Assembly: GCA_037957365.1 (NCBI GenBank)
Contig: JARHVA010000157.1
Coordinates: forward strand, 6,994,501-7,058,500
Source: Torreya grandis
Taxonomy: Eukaryota; Streptophyta; Pinopsida; Cupressales; Taxaceae
Direction of reading: 5' to 3'
DNA length: 64,000 bases
Below the pieces are notes generated by a model. That model was not told the DNA's origin. It saw nothing but the letters and a program-made list of their open reading frames with translations, and searched no databases. The position numbers were made by a program, and so were the translations under genes. Below are positions 52,926 through 64,000 of the stretch, one piece after another. Every line of letters starts with the position of its first letter. The stretch's first letter is position 1.

Positions 52926-54354
52926 GAATACTCTTACAATTTTGTTGAAAAAAAACTAGGACTTTTGGTCACTTGAGAACTCAGGATTACAATGTTTGAT
53001 TAATAGAAAGCGACTTTGATTAGATTTAAAATATATTATCAAAGAATACACATTTAATGCATAATTCATGTGAAATTATTGAAAATAATGGATTTTTATT
53101 TTTTTCCTATTTGGATTTGAACTTGTTATTTAAATTTGGAGGGTTCTCTTGTTTTACCAAATGGCAAATTTCTATCAATTGACGCATGTCCATTCATCCC
53201 ATTTAAGATAGGTGTTACTATCTTGCTTACCAAAATTTTACCTAGATGTTGAATTCATTTTATGTGTACTCTAGCCATGTATCTCTTTAGTCATGACACT
53301 TTTTTGTTTCTCATTCACCCAAGGTCTTCAAACCTATGATCTTACTTTATATGCTTCAAGGTTGTGAATTAATGGAATTGAGCCATGTGCAATGATTTTG
53401 GGGATACAAGAACTTAGAGACTAATGTCCATAAGTGTTTGAAATTTTAAATGTGTAATCTTTTGGGAGGGTTCTAGGTAGTCAATATGTTGATCTGTAGC
53501 ATGATCTTAGAACTATAAATACTCAAAGCCATAAGGCCATTAAGCTATTAACTTGATTTTCCTTTAATAGTACTTTGGATTAATGAGATTGTGCCAACTA
53601 TCCTGATCTAAAAGACTCAAGGCCATTAGACTATTAAATTTTCTTTATCTTTACATGGTTTTGGGTTCACAATATTATGCCATGTGGTGTGATCTTAGGG
53701 TACCAAAAACTCGAATGACTTAGAATTTTCCATGAATCAAAATTTATTTTAGTTAAATGTGGTTTTCATATGTGGATATCATGTGGTGAACCACTTTTTG
53801 ATAAGGTATGAAAATTTTGTTAAACTATGGTAATTTTTGAGTAATGTAATAATGCCATCTGTCAAGGTATTATATCTCAAAATTTTTTAAACACTTAGAT
53901 TTTTTGTGAAGGCTGAATGACTCTGATTGACGTGATCCTACCACTTGTCCCATTATTGGAGTTTGGAAACTTTAGGGGAAATAATGAACGTAGGGCTCAG
54001 AATTGGATTATTTTCAAGACTTTGAAAATAGTTCTGTGAACATGTAAAAATAATAGAGACACTAGGTTATGACACATTAGCTTTGTTAGTCAATAAAAAG
54101 TATAAATTCAATTTTCAAGAAAAAATATGAAAACCCAAGGTCTAAAATAAATCAAAATCAATGTTCAAGATTTGATTTTAATAATTAAGGAATTATGTAA
54201 CTTTATACTTTGAGGAAAACCTTAGATTTATGCATATCAAAATCAATATCATGGATCTCTTAGGATTATAGAACCTTAAATAAGGATATTCAAACAATAG
54301 TGGGTCACCATAAAATTTTAAAATGGGGTGTGTGTGTTAAGGAAAAAAATTTCA

Positions 54355-54678
54355 CACAATAGAATATTATATCATATAAATAAGAGAAAAATATATAGAT
54401 CTACAAAAATAATTGACATAAGAGTAAAATGCTTGATAAATGTAACTGAGCCACTTTGAGGGGGAAACCTCCACCAACAATGCAATGAGAGCAAAATTTA
54501 CAATATGATTATCAAATACTAACCACTACCTCCTATATATACTTTACTTAGCCATGGTTATTCCATAGGCCAACCTTACTAAGAACATAGAGAAATGTGA
54601 CAAGATAATGTAAGAGGTATGTAAATGATAAGTTAACCATACATATCCCTAGACATGCCATAGGTTAAGGGTATAAAA
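54355..54678 (-). repeat. LTR3, remaining 324 bp (5' LTR of copy C)
   Basis: Continues LTR3 after element E. It matches LTR1 and LTR2 from 'aatattatatc' through 'gagccactttgaggg', 'ctaaccactacctcctatat' and 'ccaaccttactaagaacata' to 'ggttaagggtataa'. With 15889-15912 it totals 348 bp, the length of LTR1. No fourth internal region follows, so the array ends here. Confidence 0.88.
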
Positions 54679-55560
54679 TTCCAAAAATACATGGTTGTAT
54701 TGTTGATTTCCATCATAATTTAACATAGGGGGAGTGTATTATTCATACATCCTCCATCACAATGTAAGATATGGAGAGGTGGTCCATATACTCTTGTGGA
54801 TGCTACATGGTCACCCATCTATACAAAAACCTATATGGATTCATATATGATACATATGCACGAGAGATTGAAACAAGGACATTATTATAATGTTGGGTAT
54901 ATGAGAACCTAGCATTGGCTATTCCTATTAGCCTAACCACTTTCGTAGAGCATATGGGGATACCACTAGCATGGATATTGCACTTGGTAATATAGAAGAG
55001 GTTACAAGACTTAGATATATCACAATGGTATATGACTATAAAATCTCTTAGGGAGATAGACATCATGAGGTGACTACATGGAGATCATATAATATATGTT
55101 AAGGATGGCACACAGATATATCAAAACATAAATACAACTTTGAGAAGTTTTAGTATGAGAGGGTTTTTAGGTAATTTCAGTTGACACAAGTTGTTATCCC
55201 AATTGATTTTAGTACGTAGATAATCTTGAGTGGTTCTAGTATGAGAGGGTGCCAATATGATTCAAATTGACATAATTTGTGCTATCAACCATTTCTATTT
55301 GATGTATGCCACAATGATTCCCCCAAATATATTAAGATAATATGATACTTGATTTTGAGGAGTATGGACATATAGATGATGAAGAGTTCAATGAGAGACA
55401 TCCAAAAATTGAGATCAATAACACTGAAGCTATAAATGGATGGAGGGAATTGTGGTATGAGGTTTTCTCATCATTACTATGCCCAATACAGGGAGAGGAA
55501 GAATACCCTAAGGATCAAGACTATGCATAGGATATTGATGAGCTAATAACATGAGGGGTA
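54679..55560. other. Flank right of the array, unassigned
   Basis: A minus-strand open frame at 54803-55066 (87 codons, 'MMSISLRDFIVIYHCDISKS' at its start) has no motif I recognise. A plus-strand frame at 55342-55530 is acidic and also unrecognised. A roughly 85-bp imperfect duplication with 'tagtatgagagggt' occurs at about 55153 and 55238. I do not call a gene. Confidence 0.3.
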
Positions 55561-56820
55561 GAGGATAACATTGTTTTTCTAATATAATCAATTGGGGATT
55601 GTATTCATATAAAATGAAAAATTTAGTAACTTGAGTGTGGTTAATGACACCCAATCCATAGGTCCATCTTGCTTGCTCTCATGACCCTCATAGGCATATT
55701 TTCACTAATTCCAAATCATATATAACCTCCTAGACTAAACCCTTGTAGAAATATATTTATATTTCCATTCTTAATCCATACCCCAGGTCCTTTTAGCCAT
55801 GGATAACAGTACCCAAAATTGGACTACAACACTGAAACCTACAGTGTCTTATTTATAACATTATTGTCCAAGTGCATTTTGGCCTCTAACAGTCATATTA
55901 TTATGAATCCTTATCCTAATTCATGTCAGCCTAATGTGAATTTATTTAACCCATGATCATTAAATACCCTATAAAATGCCATTCAAAGTCCATTTAGAAG
56001 GGTTGGCACTCATTTACAAGAGAGAAGCGAGAATACAAGAAAGACTACTCAAGAACTTTTCCCTATTCTCTGCATACAACCATCCAATAGCATTTCAAGC
56101 TTATTAAAACCTTTACACTAGTCCTTAGTCATTCCAAGTACACCTAGTTTCACATTTACATGCATTTTCATCACACTATTCAACCAAGCACTTCAATGGG
56201 AGAACTACATATAACTTTATCCCTCCTCAGAGTATTGGTATGTAGGTAGCATGCCAAAACATAGGGTGTGAAGTGCATCCAATGTATTATTTACATACTA
56301 ACCCCTCCTCTCCTTTCTCTATAATTTATATTCAAGTTCAAGCACAAAGAGGCCTAGATTATTGAAGACTAAATCAGGTACACAATGAGCTCCATGAACT
56401 TTTAGGCTTTGATATTTCATAAGCAAGGTCATACAAACCTAACACAAAAAAATAGAAAGCTTGGATCACCAAGACAACAACATTGAGATAGGACTATAGT
56501 GATGGAACGTAGGGTGTCCCACTTTTGGCACTCCTATCCAATTAGAAACTCTAGATTCCTATTTATGATAGTCTCCCAAGCTTGTACAAAGATTTTTATA
56601 TCCTACCTCAGTCGGAACAACATAGAATTAGATAAGTTTAATTTTCTCTCTCTCACTACTATTTTTAGAAAAGCCTTAACTACAGTCAAATTTCACAAAT
56701 CAGTAGTCTAATTATTATAAATTATTTACTAATTTTATCTATTTAGACCCATTTATCATTTAGGAATTAAACATCTAATTTCCAAAAAAATAATAAATCA
56801 TTTGGTGAACCTGACTTCAA
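55561..56820 (+). other. Probable LTR-like 5' region of element H
   Basis: A TATA-like 'ccctataaaatgcc' at 55968-55981 is followed by 'acaagagagaagcgagaata' and several hundred AT-rich non-coding bases before the gag of H. This would suit an LTR promoter and leader, but I found no matching right LTR or clear primer-binding site. Confidence 0.3.
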
Positions 56821-56939
56821 ATTTCACATAAAAATCCTAGGGTAAATTCCTACCTAAATTTCCAAATTAATTTTTGAATTTTTTATTGAGAATTAAAATA
56901 AAAAATTCCTCTCAAAATTTTAAAATTTGTAGTAAATTT

Positions 56940-57400
56940 TAAAATAATTTTTTTCTAAAACCTTAGTTACATACACTAGGTCCCAGTAATTTTTCCAGCA
57001 TTAATCCAATAATTTCTTGATTTTTTGCTTGCACATATAAATACAAAATTCCTCTCAAATTTTAAAATTTTATATTAAATTTGAAAATAAATTTATTTCA
57101 AACCCTAGTTACATCAACTAGCTCTTAGTAATTTTCCAATCATTTTCTAAATTTTTAGTTGCATATTAAAATCAGAAAATCACTTCAAAATTTCAAAAAT
57201 CTATAGTAATTTAAAAAAAAAAAATATTTTTCTCAAACCCTAGCTACATCTACTAGGTCCCATTAAATCAAACACTTTCCCATAAATTTTTAATAATTTT
57301 TTAAAATACTTAACTCAAAAGTTCAATTTTAACTTAAAAAATTCATAGTATTTTGCAAAAATATTTTTGTAAAATCCCTAGTTGCATATACAAGCTTCTA
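56940..57400 (+). repeat. Degenerate tandem repeat of about 140 bp upstream of H gag
   Basis: Four units marked by 'ccttagttacatacactagg' (56961), 'ccctagttacatcaactagc' (57103), 'ccctagctacatctactagg' (57238) and 'ccctagttgcatatacaag' (57377). Each is followed by similar A/T-rich text with 'aaaattcctctcaaa' or a variant. Spacing is 135-142 bp. Confidence 0.75.
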
Positions 57401-57524
57401 TTTTGCTTCTTGAGGTATCACCTTCCATGTTTGGGAGATCCATATCCTTTCTATGCATATTCTAGTTCCTTGTTTAGATTATATTAGTTCAATCTTTTCT
57501 ACTATTATCCAAGTTGTTTTCCTT

Positions 57525-58730
57525 ATGCCACCTAAGTTCCTTGCATCTCTTCCTTCAAGATGAAGTGCAAGACTTAGTGGAAATACTCTTGAATTCACCT
57601 AGATTCCTTCAACTCAACCATATATTATGGATAAACAACCAGTTCAAACTCTAGCTATAGATCTTACACATCCAAATTATACCAATTTAAATCAAAATGA
57701 TTCAAATAATGAGTAATATAAAAATACCAATGATGATGTACACACCGATGCTCATGCTCCACCACATTGGAATACTGATCCACTTCCACCCATTGTTGAT
57801 AATCAAGTTGTACTCAACAAAGATTTGATCCTTTAAAGTTTTAGAGAAAGACTCAGGGAATAACCTCAAGATCATACTCTTATATTATAATCTCTCATGG
57901 AAATTAAAAAGGCTAAACAAGTTGAGTTTTACATTCCTATAGAGAAACCAATTACAAATGAGACTACAAGGGCAACTATATCTCAATAACCTCCTATAGA
58001 AACCCAACCTACATTTATGCCACCATTTATAGGTAGTACATACCTATCTGTTGATGTGGCAAACCTTGTGCAAGAGATGAGATATTTTCAATCCAAGGTG
58101 CTACATCTTGAACAAGGTACCACTAGACCTACACAAGCTTTGGATTCTTTTGCACTTCTACATACACCATTGGCACATCACATTGATTCTACACCTTTGC
58201 CACAAGGTTTTGCTCAACCTAAGCTTAAAATTTATGATGGCAAGGGTGATCTAGAGACATATTTGAGAGATTTTCATGTATCATGCTTGGAGTATGTGTC
58301 AAATGATTGGTTACTAACCAAGCTATTCCCATAGAGTCTAAATGATTATGCTTTACAATGGTTATTAGTCTATCAAATCAGTTGGTTAATGCATTCAATC
58401 CTTTAACTAACATTTTCCTAGCATATTTTAGTATCAACATTGGTGATAAGGTATCTTATGCACAAATTTCAAAATAGAAACAAAAATCAAATGAGCATCT
58501 CATAGACTATGTGCTTTGATATAAGACCATCTTGGCAAAGATGACTAACCCCTTGGCAGATTAGGATTTATAGGATCTCTTCTAACAGAGCCTTCTAAAA
58601 GCATTGCTTGAATCTATTATGTTTAAAATATTTTCTTATTTCACTGAATTGTGTCATACACTAAAAGAAAAATAATTAAAACTCATTTCAAGCAAACTCA
58701 AGTATACAAACATCCCATACATAACAAATA
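57525..58730 (+). pseudogene. Element H gag, 5' part (interrupted by G)
   Basis: The frame starts near the ATG at 57525 ('MPPKFLASLP'). It is open between stops to 58334 in the same frame. The capsid core reads 'PKLKIYDGKGDLETYLRDFH' and 'EYVSNDWLLTKLFP' (58226-58334), the 'P+Y+G..D....L..F' pattern of gypsy gag. Later it decays, with shifts. It is cut at 58730 by element G and resumes at 61341. Confidence 0.8.
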
Positions 58731-59108
58731 TGTTATGTACCTAGGGATATGATATATGGGTTGATGGAGATGCCGACATGTGGCACACATCCCCTTAATT
58801 AGTTATATGGGTACAATATATTAGGATAATAGAGTAACTTGTGGAAGTAGTACATTGGGTAATGGTCAGCCTACATTGGATTAGGAGGTTACCCATCCAT
58901 GGGTTAGATAGATGTATATATATATATATAGGAGATGAATATCATGGTAAATATATCAAGTAAGCATTGAGTCTTCTATTGTAAGAGGATATTGGAGGTT
59001 GTCCCCTCGAAGAGACATTGTGGAGTTATTCCTTCCTAAAGGAGTATTATATGGTGTTTCCCTACCTTAAGGGTATTTATGCATATATTGAATATCAAGA
59101 TCATTACA
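58731..59108 (+). repeat. Left LTR of G
   Basis: 378 bp, TGTTATGTACC to CATTACA. By hand alignment it differs from the right LTR by about 19 substitutions and one 6-bp TA indel, making G the least diverged LTR pair in the window. Confidence 0.9.
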
Positions 59109-59487
59109 AGTGGTATCAGAGCTTCGATTTGGGAAATTTGTGGAGCGAAACCCTAGTTTTTTTTGAATCATCAATAACTTTTGATTGGTTGCGATTTTTT
59201 TCACAAATTTTTTACTGGATATGGTTAATATTTCAAATAAGTCACAATAAAAAAATAGAGATTCTTTGATTCGTTTTGAGGGAGTTATTGCTATTTTAGT
59301 GTTTATAATAATTTCACTATATCCTCTGAAATATAAGGAATTTTTATTTGAATTTTTTTATGGAGATGTAAGAAGATATAATAAAAGTACAGTAAAAAAT
59401 TAAGTTTTTTTTGAGTTGTTTGGAGTGATTTTTTGTGATTTTATGGATCAGTTTTGACATTTTAGGGTTTTATGAACCTTAATTTTT

Positions 59488-60065
59488 TTGTGGATCATGG
59501 AGTTGCAAATATTTTCAGGGGAAGATGATATTGATGCTAGAGAATGGTGGATCCTTTTGGAGAATAATTTTACAAAAACTTTTGGGCAAAGACGATTAAC
59601 TCCTTTTTTGTTTGGGCTTGCACTAGATTGGTTTGATCAGTTGAGCTGTACAGAAAGGTTTTCTTCATGGAAAGAAATTGAACATATTTTTTTAGATCGA
59701 TGGGATATAAAACAAGAAGCAAAAAAATAAGAATCAGTAGAAGAAGAAGTAGAAAAGAAGAAGAAGAAATAGAAGAATTAGTAGAAGAACAAGAAGAAGA
59801 AGAAGTAGAAGAAGCAATAGAAGAAGAAGCAGATGATGATGATGAAGAAGAAGAAGAAGAAGAAGAAGAAGAAGAAGAAGAAGAAGAATTAGATGATAAA
59901 GGTTCAAATTATTTGGCTCCAAAGAAATCTGAGTCAATTTTTCAATTTCATGGATGCATTCAAAAGAAAAGGGTTATTGTGTCCATAAACCCTACCAATA
60001 AGTATAACTTCATCAACATGAATGTGTCCAAGCATCTACATGTTCAAGCAAAGAATATCAAATAG
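59488..60065 (+). pseudogene. Element G gag-like protein with acidic tract
   Basis: The first part (59488-59730) reads 'LQIFSGEDDIDAREWWILLE', 'GLALDWFDQL' and 'FSSWKEIEHIFLDRWDIK', a gypsy capsid core. An A7 run at about 59720 carries a frameshift and a stop. The protein then continues in another frame (to 60065) through a Glu/Asp tract from a (GAA)n repeat (59844-59888), into the protease-like domain. In the intact form this would be a capsid that packages element RNA. Confidence 0.8.
59844..59888 (+). repeat. (GAA)n repeat coding polyglutamate in G
   Basis: About 15 GAA codons in a row within a longer acidic region (59760-59900). The leucine-rich frame on the minus strand is only its complement. 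Confidence 0.9.
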
Positions 60066-60644
60066 GTTCAAGTATAAGGTAAGAATATTTCAATGTTTGA
60101 AGATCTAAATCTCATTATGGAAAAATATGTTTTGCATTCAAATTTTTATGCTTTGGATATGGATGATGTGGATATAGTTCTTGGATATCCATGGTTAGAG
60201 ACTTTGGGAACAATGAATATTAATGTTTAGAAAAAGTTCATGAAGTTTTGGTATAAGAAAAAGAAGATCACTTTACAAGATATCATAGTGAAAAAGGCAC
60301 CAATAACAATCCAGGTAGATCATGAGGATGAGATGGAAACAGGTGATGAAAAACATGATGAAGATTCAGATGATATAGATAAAGACACACTAAAAATGAA
60401 CACTTCATCTACTCAAGAGAGAAAGAAGGAAAAAGTGGAAGAAGTAGAAGTAAAGGTGGATAAGGTCAAAGTATTGGAAAAGGTTGAGGTATATAGACAC
60501 CCACATCATCATGAGAGGAAACAATCATGGAACCAGGTGAAGAAGTGTCATAATAATAATCATTTTGTATATATAGGAAATAAAATTTCCAGTCATTATG
60601 GATATGCATGGAATCCAAAAAAAATAATATGGCACATGGAATGA
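59935..60644 (+). pseudogene. Element G protease-like domain lacking the catalytic triad
   Basis: The order is 'VIVSINPTNKYNFINMNVSK' (about 59970-60029), the retropepsin active-site region with N-P-T where D-S/T-G is expected, while the flanking 'NFIN' is kept. 'NFYALDMDDVDIVLGYPWLE' follows (about 60142-60200), the strong carboxyl motif, then 'KKKKITLQDIIVKKAP'. Stops at 60063 and 60229 break the frame. An acidic and lysine-rich tail runs to 60644. Confidence 0.75.
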
Positions 60645-60968
60645 ATGGGGAAATCACTATGACTATGCATGGAAGAATACCTACTATGGTCATGGTTGGA
60701 ATCATAGTAGCGCAGTGAATTATGGTACATGGAATAAAAAGAGGAATAATTATGATTGGACACCAAATCAATCTAATTATGATCATGAATGAAATCAGAG
60801 GAGCACAATGGAATTTGGAAACAAGCTTGGAGAGCTATCACCTACCAATATCACATATGGATGGCTAGATGATCGAGATTGGAGACAAGTGTGCAAAGAT
60901 TTGAAGCACACTCATTATTTGGTTTCTTCCTATGTTTCAGGGATCAAACATGCCAAGGAGGGAAGTAA
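60645..60968 (+). other. 3' internal region and purine tract of G
   Basis: Stops break any frame. Repeated 'ggaataa'- and 'aattatgat'-type text occurs. It ends with the purine tract at 60956-60966 just before the right LTR. No further domain is seen. Confidence 0.6.
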
Positions 60969-61340
60969 TGCTATGTACCTAGGGATATGATACATGGGTT
61001 GATGGAGATTTTGACATGTGGCACACATCCCCTTATTTAGTTATATGGGTATAATATATTAGGATAATAGAGTAACTTATGGAAGTAGTACATTGGGTAA
61101 TGGTTGACCTACATTGGATTAGGAGGTTACCCATCCATGGATTAGATATATGTATATATATAGGGGATGAATATCATGGTAAAGATATCAAGTAAGCATT
61201 GAGTCTTCTATTTTAAGAGGATATTGGAGGTTGTCCCCTCGAAGAGACATTGTGGAGTTATTCCTTCCTAAAGGAGTATTATATGGTGTTTCCCTATCTT
61301 AAGGGTATTTCTACATATATTGAATATCAAGATCATTACA
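60969..61340 (+). repeat. Right LTR of G
   Basis: 372 bp, TGCTATGTACC to CATTACA. Collinear with the left LTR over its full length. Confidence 0.9.
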
Positions 61341-61740
61341 AATAAGAGTAATAGAAAAGTCCCATAAAAGGTTAAATTCAATGATAAAAATAATCCTAAT
61401 CAAACAATAGTCAATGTGGCTTCAGAGCCCCCTTAGCATGTGGTTTTATTAGCACCTCCTCGGTGTGCATTTATCAATCTACTAGTTTCTCTAGCTAGAG
61501 TTTTATAGTAGTTATTGCAATGCAACATCATCACTCTCCATCCTATTTATGAAGTTGACCCAACAAAGCCTCTTTTATGGGGATATGATCATCATGCATT
61601 TTGTGATTTTCATAGGGCTCTAGGACATACTACAAATAGATGCATCAGTTTGAGACATAAGATATAAGACTTGATAAATGATAACCTACTTGATATTGGC
61701 ACTTTAGTTGAGCCTCAAAAGGTAAAGATAACATAGGATA
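61341..61740 (+). pseudogene. Element H gag, 3' part
   Basis: Continues H gag after G. At 61595-61660 it reads 'FCDFHRALGHTTNRCISLRH', a C-x2-H-x4-H-x4-C knuckle of the type found at the end of Tat/Athila-like gag. 'IQDLI'-like and 'NLLDIGTLVEPQKV' text follows. Stops are frequent. Confidence 0.72.
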
Positions 61741-61939
61741 AAGCTTTGAAAATCTTCTCAAATCCATTTACATAGCATTATAAACAAGATAAAGGGGACA
61801 CATTAGGTGTTCACCACACATACCATTCACATCCTCCGCCAATTATGTACTAGACACCTTTAGTTGAGTCACATCCTTTGAGTGGTATGATAGGTGTGTA
61901 TGAGTCTAGGATTCTAACTAGACCTTTGATATCATTTTT

Positions 61940-62400
61940 AGATTAAGATATTGCTGAGGAAAATTTAGATTATAATGCACTTTTTATCAGAGCACATATT
62001 CATAATCAGCCCATTCATAGTGTTCTCATCAATAATGGTTCTAGTGTCAACATGTACACCATTAAATTATTACAAAATTTGGGATATTTAGATTAAGATA
62101 TCACTTCGATAGATATAGTTATTAGTGGATTTAGTGGGTACATACATAGTTCATTGGGTGAGATTATACTTCCTTTATAGACTATTCCAACACATGTGAC
62201 CACACATTTTACCATAGTTCCCAATGTAGGAGTTTTTTATATGTTACTTGGTCACCCATGGATTCAAAAAAATTGATAAATACCATCTAAAATTTATATA
62301 TGCATGAAACTCATTCATTATAATCAAGTTATTGTAATTTATGAAGTTCCATATGAGTTACCACTCCCCACTTCAAAGCCATCTCCTTTGTAGTCACCAG
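61940..62400 (+). pseudogene. Element H aspartic protease, decayed
   Basis: 'YNALFIRAHIHNQPIHSVLI' leads into 'NNGSSVNMYTIKLLQNLGYL' (about 62028-62090): the catalytic aspartate of 'LIDNGSSLN' is asparagine here. 'VIVISGFSGY'-type text (62120-62150) and 'PNVGVFYMLLGHPWIQ' (about 62220-62268) complete a retropepsin. No RT follows. Confidence 0.75.
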
Positions 62401-63818
62401 TTCCAGCTTCTCTACCAATTTTAGTTTCCCCACTAGTTATAGCTCTTCCTCTAGTATAGATTTAGACATAGTTGAGGCATCCATCACCAATATAGAGATT
62501 TCATACACCTCCATAGCTTCAATATTATACATAGCTTTTAGCTATAACATTCACACCTATAGTAGTAATATTGAGATCTCATGCTTCTAAACATAAAACA
62601 CTCTTTCAGAGAACTCTTCCCACTTCCAAATGGGTCCTTAAGAATCCCTTAGTTGTATCCACTTCTTAGAGTTATAAGGTAATACCAAACTTGGTTTCCC
62701 TTTTAGAGATATCAAAATAGCTACAATGCACATAGCTTTTAGATTCATAGTCTCAGCCTTTCTATCATGCTTCACAATCACATATGATACCTTTATTTGA
62801 TACATGACACCATGACAGGGAGCCTCATCTGAGACTCATCAATTAATATGATTTCTTATCAGTATTTCTTGTAAATAGCTTATTTAATACAAAATAATAT
62901 AAAATATCAAAAATACTAAAAATATTCAAATATATCCAAAACACAAAAACATTTTTATTGTATACATCATCCATGCTTTACATTGATACTATTATGCTAG
63001 ACTTACATTTACTATTCTATGTTATTGTTTTTCAGTTTATCTACATTAACATGCTTCACTTGATATTATTTGAGTGTGTGTAGTGACATATAGATCCTTG
63101 ATTGCTTCACTCTACCTATTGAGGGGGCATCCTACTTCTACATTCAAGACACACATCGATATACATACCCACTAGGGGAATCTTTTACATGACTACACCA
63201 TCTAGGTCTTATCATTCCTACACCACACATTCTAGTTAGTATGTTGACATACATTACTTACTAAGATTACATAGATTACCATATTGACACTCACTAGTAT
63301 CTTGCACTTGTGTATTTCCTAACATATACCTAGTTTTGTACTAACATGTCTTGCATACTTTCACTTATTTCTTTGATTAGATAGATGTGATTGCACTTAT
63401 ATTATATACATGCTTTCATTTCTTGATTAGCATATCTTGATGTGTTTGTATTTTCTCAATTCTTATTACATGCCTTGTATGTGTTTTAGGACATTTACCA
63501 ATGTCCTTTACTTCTATTCATGTGTGTGCCTTAGGACATTTACCAATGTCCTTTGCCTATAATTTTCTATGTGATTGTCGCTTCCCCACCAACTTGCTTA
63601 TTTTAATTATATATGTATGTGGCATTTGAACATGCCTTGTATACTTGATTTATAGTTTGAGTGACATGTTCCCATGTCCCTTGATTGCTTGGCCCCTTGG
63701 ACACTCTTGTATGCTTCTTGATTCTTTCTTTATATGCTTATTGCTTGATTGCTTTTCATGTTTATCATTTCATTGATTTCTTGGATGCCATGATGGACAT
63801 CAGGACCCATCCCTCCTT
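62401..63818 (+). other. Non-coding 3' part of H, possible LTR start
   Basis: No RT or integrase is visible after the protease. A proline/serine-rich frame decays by about 62700. A purine tract 'attgagggggca' at 63118-63129 may mark the edge of the 3' LTR. A 44-bp-spaced duplication ('ttaggacatttaccaatgtc') occurs at about 63488 and 63532. I see no gene. Confidence 0.45.
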
Positions 63819-63895
63819 ACTAAAAACTAACAACTAAAAACTAAAAACTAACAACTAACAACTAACAACTAACAACTAACAACTAACAACTAACA
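63819..63895 (+). repeat. Heptamer tandem repeat, 11 units
   Basis: Eleven units of ACTAACA or ACTAAAA, all exactly 7 bp. The last seven are identical ACTAACA. No TSD or coding context is seen around it. Confidence 0.93.
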
Positions 63896-64000
63896 CTTTT
63901 GATTTGAGTTTAATATATTGCACATGTTATTACATTGTTATATCTATCTAGGCATACCCCTATTGATCTAATAATCTTTCAATAAAAACCTTGCTATATC

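Larger units (their letters stand above)
46493..54349 (-). repeat. Right (5') LTR of element E
   Basis: 7857 bp including a 1.0-kb insertion (51587-52598) and a 0.3-kb internal duplication, so the ancestral LTR was about 6.5 kb. The plus-strand start TATTGATTTG matches TGTTGATGTG of the left LTR. The end GTTAAGGAA matches GTTAGGGCA, followed by an A-run and the tttca target duplicate. It keeps 47430-49490, which the left LTR lost. Confidence 0.82.
58731..61340 (+). mobile_element. Gag-only LTR element G (TR-GAG-like)
   Basis: 2610-bp LTR element inside H gag. LTRs are 58731-59108 and 60969-61340. The primer-binding site TGGTATCAGAGC is intact at 59111-59122 and a purine tract AAGGAGGGAAG lies at 60956-60966. 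The host duplicate AAATA is at 58726-58730 and 61340-61344 (one base overlaps the LTR end). The interior is 1860 bp and encodes gag-like and protease-like parts only. There is no RT, integrase or room for them, so mobility needed enzymes from another element. Confidence 0.88.

Noticed and set aside
54803..55066. Possible small host gene on the minus strand
   Set aside because: 87 codons with no motif, no splice or promoter evidence, in repeat-rich DNA. Listed only as unassigned.
59734..59937. Leucine-rich frame on the minus strand
   Set aside because: Complement of the (GAA)n tract inside the gag-like gene of G.
60466..60786. Hydrophobic minus-strand frame
   Set aside because: Opposite strand of the protease tail region of G; isoleucine-rich because of AT-rich text.
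58680..61350. DNA transposon or MITE
   Set aside because: The ends are direct, not inverted, repeats, with a primer-binding site and purine tract: an LTR element.
63819..63895. True telomere
   Set aside because: Units are ACTAACA or ACTAAAA, not CCCTAAA, and the array is only 77 bp with sequence on both sides.

Overview
The window is a block of nested, decayed retrotransposons from a large, AT-rich plant nuclear genome. I see no intact host gene, tRNA, rRNA or CRISPR array. The families present are chromodomain Ty3/gypsy elements (chromoviruses), a Tat-like Ty3/gypsy element with giant LTRs, a plant L1 LINE, and a gag-only LTR element. The age and size of the nest suggest a gymnosperm or similar large-genome seed plant. 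That placement is inference; no single-copy marker is present.

Layout. (1) 1-15912 is a minus-strand tandem array of one small chromovirus, copies A, B and C. Neighbouring copies share a single LTR between them (LTR1 3470-3817, LTR2 8651-8965, LTR3 15889-15912 continued at 54355-54678). Copy A runs off the left edge. Copy C carries an L1 insertion (9996-12056) with a perfect 13-bp target duplication; this L1 kept ORF1 but lost almost all of ORF2. (2) 15913-54349 is a single 38-kb nested insertion that splits LTR3. It is a minus-strand Tat-like element E with LTRs of 4.5 kb and 7.9 kb, and the LTRs carry a decayed reading frame. The pol of E is broken by an opposite-strand insertion F (about 24.1-44.0 kb) with its own long, related reading frame and a roughly 95-bp minisatellite. 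F is in turn broken by a complete plus-strand long-LTR chromovirus D (24567-38380, target duplication AGATG). The right LTR of E also holds a probable solo LTR (51587-52598) between duplicated flanks. (3) 54679-64000 holds the remains of another plus-strand gypsy element H (leader repeats, gag, protease, no reverse transcriptase). Its gag is interrupted by G (58731-61340), the youngest-looking LTR element here, which encodes only a gag-like protein and a dead protease.

Relative order from nesting: the A-B-C array is oldest; then L1 into C and E into LTR3; then F into E; then D into F. G came after H. All coding regions are interrupted by stops and frameshifts, and many stops look like C-to-T decay of CGA, CAA, CAG or TGG codons, as expected for long-methylated repeats. 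The most notable points are the shared-LTR array, the exact reassembly of a 348-bp LTR across a 38-kb insertion, the internally deleted L1, the LTR-borne reading frame shared by E and F, and the gag-only element G.
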